Positions 60,791-64,000 of a stretch of DNA of 64,000 bases are shown in pieces. Position 1 is the stretch's first letter. Every line of letters begins with the position of its first letter. The notes beneath the pieces were generated by a model. It saw only the letters and a list, made by a program, of their open reading frames with translations. It had not been told where the DNA came from and did no database searches. Position numbers and translations under genes: made by a program. The DNA is taken from NCBI GenBank assembly GCA_017516465.1, contig JAFXCR010000017.1, positions 1 to 64,000 of the forward strand, in the 5' to 3' direction. The stretch comes from Ruminococcus sp. (GTDB lineage: Bacteria > Bacillota > Clostridia > Oscillospirales > Ruminococcaceae).

Positions 60791-60989
60791 TACATTTATA
60801 TTGCTTCATCAATTATACTTTGCCAAAAAGACAAAGGTAGAAAGGAAAGTTATCAAAAAAGAAAAACACAGGAATGCTGCCGCATTTCAAGATTTTCTGA
60901 CACAGAGAAAATTTCTTTATGCCAAGTATTGACGGCAAAGTTTAGTTAGGGAAGCAATAGAACGAGCAATGCTCAGATTGGAGAGAATC
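60791..60989 (+). promoter_or_regulatory. Long leader or small RNA upstream of yajC
   Basis: About 200 nt of untranslated RNA. A perfect long-range helix, ACTTTGCC (60817-60824) with GGCAAAGT (60934-60941), closes a 125-nt domain that contains hairpins GGAATGC/GCATTTC and GATTTTCT/AGAGAAAATT. It ends near the yajC ribosome site. I do not recognise the class; a small RNA such as a 6S-like RNA is not excluded. Confidence 0.45.
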
Positions 60990-61538
60990 ATGAAGTTTAA
61001 AAAGTTTATTTCATCATTGACCGCTGCCGTTTCAATGTCTGTATTGGCAGCTTTCACCGCAATGTCTGCATTCGCAGAAGAAGCAGCTCAGACAACAGCA
61101 GCTGCAAGCAAATCTCAGCAGCAGGGCGGAAGCATCTGGGGATTCCTGCTTCCTCTTATCCTTATGTTCCTTCTTCTCTATTTCATTGCTATCAGACCAC
61201 AGAAGAAAAGAGACAGAGAACTCAAGGAAATGCAGAACAGCCTTGAAGTAGGCGACGAAATCATCACAGGCGGCGGTATTGTTGGTATTGTTGTCCGCAC
61301 AAGCGAAGATACAGTCGTTATCGAAACAGGCGGCGAAAGACATAAGCTCAGAATCAAGAAGTGGGCTATCACTGAAAACGTGACAGCTGTTGAACGCTTC
61401 AAGGAAATGAAGGCAGCTGCCGCAGCTAAAAAAGCTGATACAGCCGGCGTAACTTCTGCAAAGCTTGCTGATGAAGATGAGGATACTTCCGACAAAAAGA
61501 AGTCCAAGAACAAGAAAAAAGAAGCTGAAGAAGAATAA
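60990..61538 (+). CDS. yajC: Preprotein translocase accessory subunit YajC
   Basis: A 182-residue protein larger than typical YajC (about 85-110). It begins with a signal-peptide-like helix (1-31, ending ASAFAEEA), a Gln/Ser linker, the YajC membrane helix and hallmark FLLLYFIAIRPQKKRDRELKEMQNSLEVGDEIITGGGIVGIVV, and a C-terminal Lys/Glu-rich tail. YajC joins SecDF at the Sec channel. The extra N-terminal signal peptide, common in some Clostridia, means the canonical helix is the second one. GGAGAG precedes ATG at 60990. Confidence 0.92.
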   Translation: MKFKKFISSLTAAVSMSVLAAFTAMSAFAEEAAQTTAAASKSQQQGGSIWGFLLPLILMFLLLYFIAIRPQKKRDRELKEMQNSLEVGDEIITGGGIVGIVVRTSEDTVVIETGGERHKLRIKKWAITENVTAVERFKEMKAAAAAKKADTAGVTSAKLADEDEDTSDKKKSKNKKKEAEEE

Positions 61539-61548
61539 TAATTAATTT

Positions 61549-61584
61549 CCCTCCATAGAATTTATTAACAATTTCTATGGAGGG
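61549..61584 (+). promoter_or_regulatory. Terminator-like hairpin overlapping a ribosome site
   Basis: A perfect 12-bp stem (CCCTCCATAGAA / TTCTATGGAGGG, 12-nt loop) followed by ATTTTT and then ATG at 61591. The right arm contains the GGAGGG ribosome site of the next gene, so folding would both terminate transcription and hide that site. Confidence 0.8.
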
Positions 61585-61590
61585 ATTTTT

Positions 61591-61989
61591 ATGCGCCGTC
61601 ACCGCCGGAGTATATGGTCAAGCAGCAGACTGAGTATGCTTATCTCGACTGTTTCGGGAATTATTTTTCTTTTTGTTACAGTTCTTGCTGTCTCAGGATT
61701 TGCTTTTTTCTTCGTATCTGATTTCCGGCTTCTGAGAATAATTTCTCTCCTTCCGCTTTTCACCGGTGCTTTCTCTGCCGGCTTTATCTTCGGGAAATAC
61801 CGCCGCCATAAAGGGATGATTTCCGGTATTATCTGCGGTCTGATCCTCTATGCTGTTCTCTCTGCCGCAGGTATTCTCCTCTCCGGAAGCCCGTCGCATT
61901 TCAGTAAACTCCTTCTCCTTGTCTCTGCCGGAGCTATCGGCGGTATTACCGGCGTCAACTCTAAACGCCCTAAAAAACTCAGAGATTAA
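61591..61989 (+). CDS. TIGR04086-type membrane protein
   Basis: A 132-residue protein with four membrane helices (about 16-38, 45-66, 74-96, 104-122) and a basic N-terminus. The pattern and its place next to yajC fit the TIGR04086 family of clostridial membrane proteins of unknown function. Its ribosome site (GGAGGG, spacing six) lies inside the right arm of the preceding hairpin, so it may be expressed far less than yajC. It would sit in the cytoplasmic membrane; a link to Sec function is only suggested by position. Confidence 0.8.
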   Translation: MRRHRRSIWSSSRLSMLISTVSGIIFLFVTVLAVSGFAFFFVSDFRLLRIISLLPLFTGAFSAGFIFGKYRRHKGMISGIICGLILYAVLSAAGILLSGSPSHFSKLLLLVSAGAIGGITGVNSKRPKKLRD

Positions 61990-61991
61990 AA

Positions 61992-62017
61992 AGCTGCCCT
62001 TTATTTCACGGGCAGCT
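61992..62017. terminator. Terminator between convergent genes
   Basis: A perfect 8-bp stem (AGCTGCCC / GGGCAGCT, 10-nt loop). On the minus strand TTTTT follows, so it terminates the htrA transcript and probably also stops the plus-strand gene. Confidence 0.82.
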
Positions 62018-62031
62018 AATTATATTAAATA

Positions 62032-63459
62032 TCAATAATTTCCTGACGTATCTTCGATGAGTTTGAATTTTATATCATAATCAGTTATTGTTCCATCCTT
62101 ATCAATATGTGCACAGGAAGCCGGCACAGTATCTCCAACACCGTAGTTATTTGTAATTGCGGTATAGAATTCATTATACGTCCTGACCTTTATTCCGGCA
62201 ACTTCTGTAATAAAATCGCCCGGTTTGAGAGCTGTATTCTTGATATCTGAATCCTCTGAAATACTGTCGATGTATATTCCATAGAAGTTTTCCGGAATCG
62301 TATAGCCGAGTTCCTCCTCAATTAGAAGCTTTTTCGACTTATCTGACATATCAATAAGCTGTATTCCGATTCTGAATCTTCCCTTGATATATCCATGATC
62401 AATAAGCTCCTCTATAATAGGAAGTGCCTCGTTTGATGTTATAGCGAAACCGAGTCCCTCATAACTGCTGCTTACATACTTTGATGAAGTTATTCCGACA
62501 ACTTCTCCGTACATATTGACAAGAGCTCCGCCGGAATTTCCGGGGCTGATATCAGCGTTTGTCTGGATACATTCCATCTCAAATGACGTTTCATCAGTTC
62601 TTATCATTCTGTGAACTGCTGAAATAATTCCATCAGTCACGGTAAAGGACAGGCTTACCGGATTTCCTATTGCGACAACCTGTTCCCCTACTACGGCGTC
62701 GTCTGAATTCCCGAAAACAGCCGGCTGAAGCTTTACGCTATTCACCTTGATAACAGCAATATCAGTTTTAACATCTCTGCCGACAACCTCCGCTTCATAG
62801 CTTTTGCCGTCAACAGTATTTATTATGTGTACACCATTTTCATACAGAACATGAGTATTTGTAACGATATATCCGTCCTCGCTTATCACTACTCCGGAAC
62901 CCGAACCACAGTTTGCTCCTGCATTGTAATCTGCCCTGTTCTGATAAGTGTATATCTCAACAATGGAAGGCTTTACAAGCTCGGCAACACCCTCGATAGA
63001 ATATTTTCCGTTCTTATCAGGTTTTATAAGTTCATCAGCAGAGACTTTTCTGTTTGTTTCCCGATACAGCACTATCTGCTTCCGATTGGCAAGCTTTTCA
63101 AGTGCCTTTTCGCTGTTCATCATATCACTGACGATTCCGAAGGCTGCAAATCCGAACGCTGCCGCCATTAGTACAAGAAACAGCACTACTGCCGCTGTTG
63201 TTCCGCTGGATTTTTTCACAGCCGCTTCTTCTCCGTTCGGCTGAGAATCATTGCCAATGTTCTTCATTTCCTCAAGACCGATAGACTCATACATAAAGCT
63301 GTCGTATGTCGTATGCTCCGGACGTGATATATATACCGGCTGATCTATGCTTTCCTCTGGTTTAGCTCCGGAATCCGGAGCTTCACTGTAATCCTGTTTG
63401 CTTTCAGCTTCTCCGGAATCTGATATACTGCTTGTAATATTGTTATCTCTTTCGTCCAT
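62032..63459 (-). CDS. htrA: HtrA/DegP-family serine protease
   Basis: A 475-residue membrane-anchored protease. An acidic cytoplasmic tail (1-82) precedes one membrane helix (88-110). The trypsin-like domain carries the triad His203 (TNTHVL), Asp233 (TDIAVIKV) and Ser309 (GNSGGAL), and a PDZ domain (about 370-465) follows. Such proteins degrade misfolded exported proteins. The start at 63459 has AAAGGA six bases upstream and overlaps the end of the histidine kinase gene by 17 bases, so the protease is made together with a two-component system, as in CssRS-like envelope-stress circuits. Confidence 0.94.
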   Translation of the reverse strand: MDERDNNITSSISDSGEAESKQDYSEAPDSGAKPEESIDQPVYISRPEHTTYDSFMYESIGLEEMKNIGNDSQPNGEEAAVKKSSGTTAAVVLFLVLMAAAFGFAAFGIVSDMMNSEKALEKLANRKQIVLYRETNRKVSADELIKPDKNGKYSIEGVAELVKPSIVEIYTYQNRADYNAGANCGSGSGVVISEDGYIVTNTHVLYENGVHIINTVDGKSYEAEVVGRDVKTDIAVIKVNSVKLQPAVFGNSDDAVVGEQVVAIGNPVSLSFTVTDGIISAVHRMIRTDETSFEMECIQTNADISPGNSGGALVNMYGEVVGITSSKYVSSSYEGLGFAITSNEALPIIEELIDHGYIKGRFRIGIQLIDMSDKSKKLLIEEELGYTIPENFYGIYIDSISEDSDIKNTALKPGDFITEVAGIKVRTYNEFYTAITNNYGVGDTVPASCAHIDKDGTITDYDIKFKLIEDTSGNY

Positions 63460-64000
63460 AGTCTGTCCTTTCGTTCTCGTCCACAGCCCCGATATCAAGA
63501 TCAGGTATCTGTATTATAAATTTAGTATATTCACCCTGTACGCTTCTGACAACGATATGTCCCTTATGCAGATGCACGATCTTTCTGGAAATTGCAAGTC
63601 CCAGTCCAAGACCGGAAGCATCCTTGCCTCTTGACGAATCCGTCTTATAAAAACGGTCAAAAACCTGCTGTATTTCGTTATCCCTAAGTCCCTCGCCGGT
63701 ATTTTTAATACTTACACAGTTCATTCCATCAAGCTTTTCAAATTCAAAAGTCAGCGTTCCGCCATGATTTACAAATTTAACAGCATTCTCTACCAGATTG
63801 TAGATAACCTGCTGCATAAGATCAGCGTCGGCAACAGCAATAAGTCTCTGACTGTCAAGACCAAGTACTTCAAGATTTTTTTCATCTATCTTCTTCTCAA
63901 ACATCAATACAGTTTGTATAACAAGATCAGTAAGATTTGTCTCACGGAAATTAGGAGTCATTGTTCCCGACTCAAATTTCGTCATGTTGAGCATGGACGA
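63443..64000 (-). CDS. Sensor histidine kinase, C-terminal part (cut by window end)
   Basis: The frame runs off the right edge, so only about 185 C-terminal residues are visible. They include the end of the dimerisation helix (SSMLNMTKFESG), the N box (QQVIYNLVENAVKF), the D/F region (VSIKNTGEGLRDNEIQQVFDRFYKTDSS) and G2 box (GLGLGLAISRKIVHLHKGHI) of a HATPase domain. The phospho-accepting His lies outside the window. It overlaps htrA, which suggests the kinase controls envelope stress or the cell wall; that is inference from position. Confidence 0.92.
   Translation of the reverse strand, partial: SSMLNMTKFESGTMTPNFRETNLTDLVIQTVLMFEKKIDEKNLEVLGLDSQRLIAVADADLMQQVIYNLVENAVKFVNHGGTLTFEFEKLDGMNCVSIKNTGEGLRDNEIQQVFDRFYKTDSSRGKDASGLGLGLAISRKIVHLHKGHIVVRSVQGEYTKFIIQIPDLDIGAVDENERTDYGRKR

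Overview
The window looks like chromosome of a cellulolytic, Ruminococcus-type member of the Clostridia (Oscillospiraceae). The reasons are moderate GC with strong AGGAGG ribosome sites and TTGACA/TATAAT promoters, a Gram-positive-style type IV pilus system with no secretin, a bacterial expansin carrying half of a dockerin-like module, dipicolinate synthase genes, a CIRCE-controlled groESL operon, and a Firmicute yaaO-holB-yaaT gene order. The species cannot be fixed from the sequence alone. I saw no rRNA, tRNA, CRISPR array, insertion sequence or complete prophage.

Region 1 (1-15.9 kb) is a nearly complete type IV pilus locus. It holds two short prepilins with an S41 protease between them, pilT, pilB, a divergent prepilin peptidase, and a six-gene operon read leftward from tandem promoters: pilC, a fused pilM-pilN, pilO, a giant 1039-residue PilX-like protein with a collagen-like repeat, and two further pseudopilins. 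Region 2 (16-24.2 kb) has three phage-baseplate-like genes with no phage around them, a lipoprotein, a heterodimeric ABC exporter, and rsmD-coaD with a coiled-coil protein. Region 3 (24.6-29.5 kb) has a strong promoter, a folded 5' leader RNA, a 777-residue repetitive scaffold-like protein with a small zinc-ribbon-like start, a TPR protein, and prfB.

Region 4 (29.7-45.9 kb) carries scattered de novo purine genes: purE, a PurF homologue without its glutaminase cysteine, purM, purN, a PurO-type IMP cyclohydrolase, a formyltransferase-only PurH and purD. Between them lie an expansin, small membrane proteins and lipoproteins. The two halves of PurH are supplied by separate genes, and the altered PurF suggests use of free ammonia or an external amidotransferase.

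Region 5 (46-52.5 kb) holds dpaAB (spore dipicolinate) and, convergent to it, a seven-gene operon: coiled-coil protein, sigma-region-4 protein, decarboxylase, holB, ricT, queH, ybaK. Its consensus promoter contains a LexA-like GAAC-N4-GTTC site. Region 6 (52.7-64 kb) has a FAD oxidoreductase-GtrA-membrane glycosyltransferase cluster, a formate/nitrite transporter, an XRE regulator facing a small membrane protein across a promoter bracketed by two operators, groESL, yajC with a long leader, an HtrA protease and the end of a sensor kinase gene that runs off the window.

The observations I would check first are the structured leader with its scaffold protein, the PurF variant, the orphan baseplate cassette, the half-dockerin expansin, the giant PilX-like protein, and the two operator/promoter arrangements at 52.49 kb and 58.2 kb.
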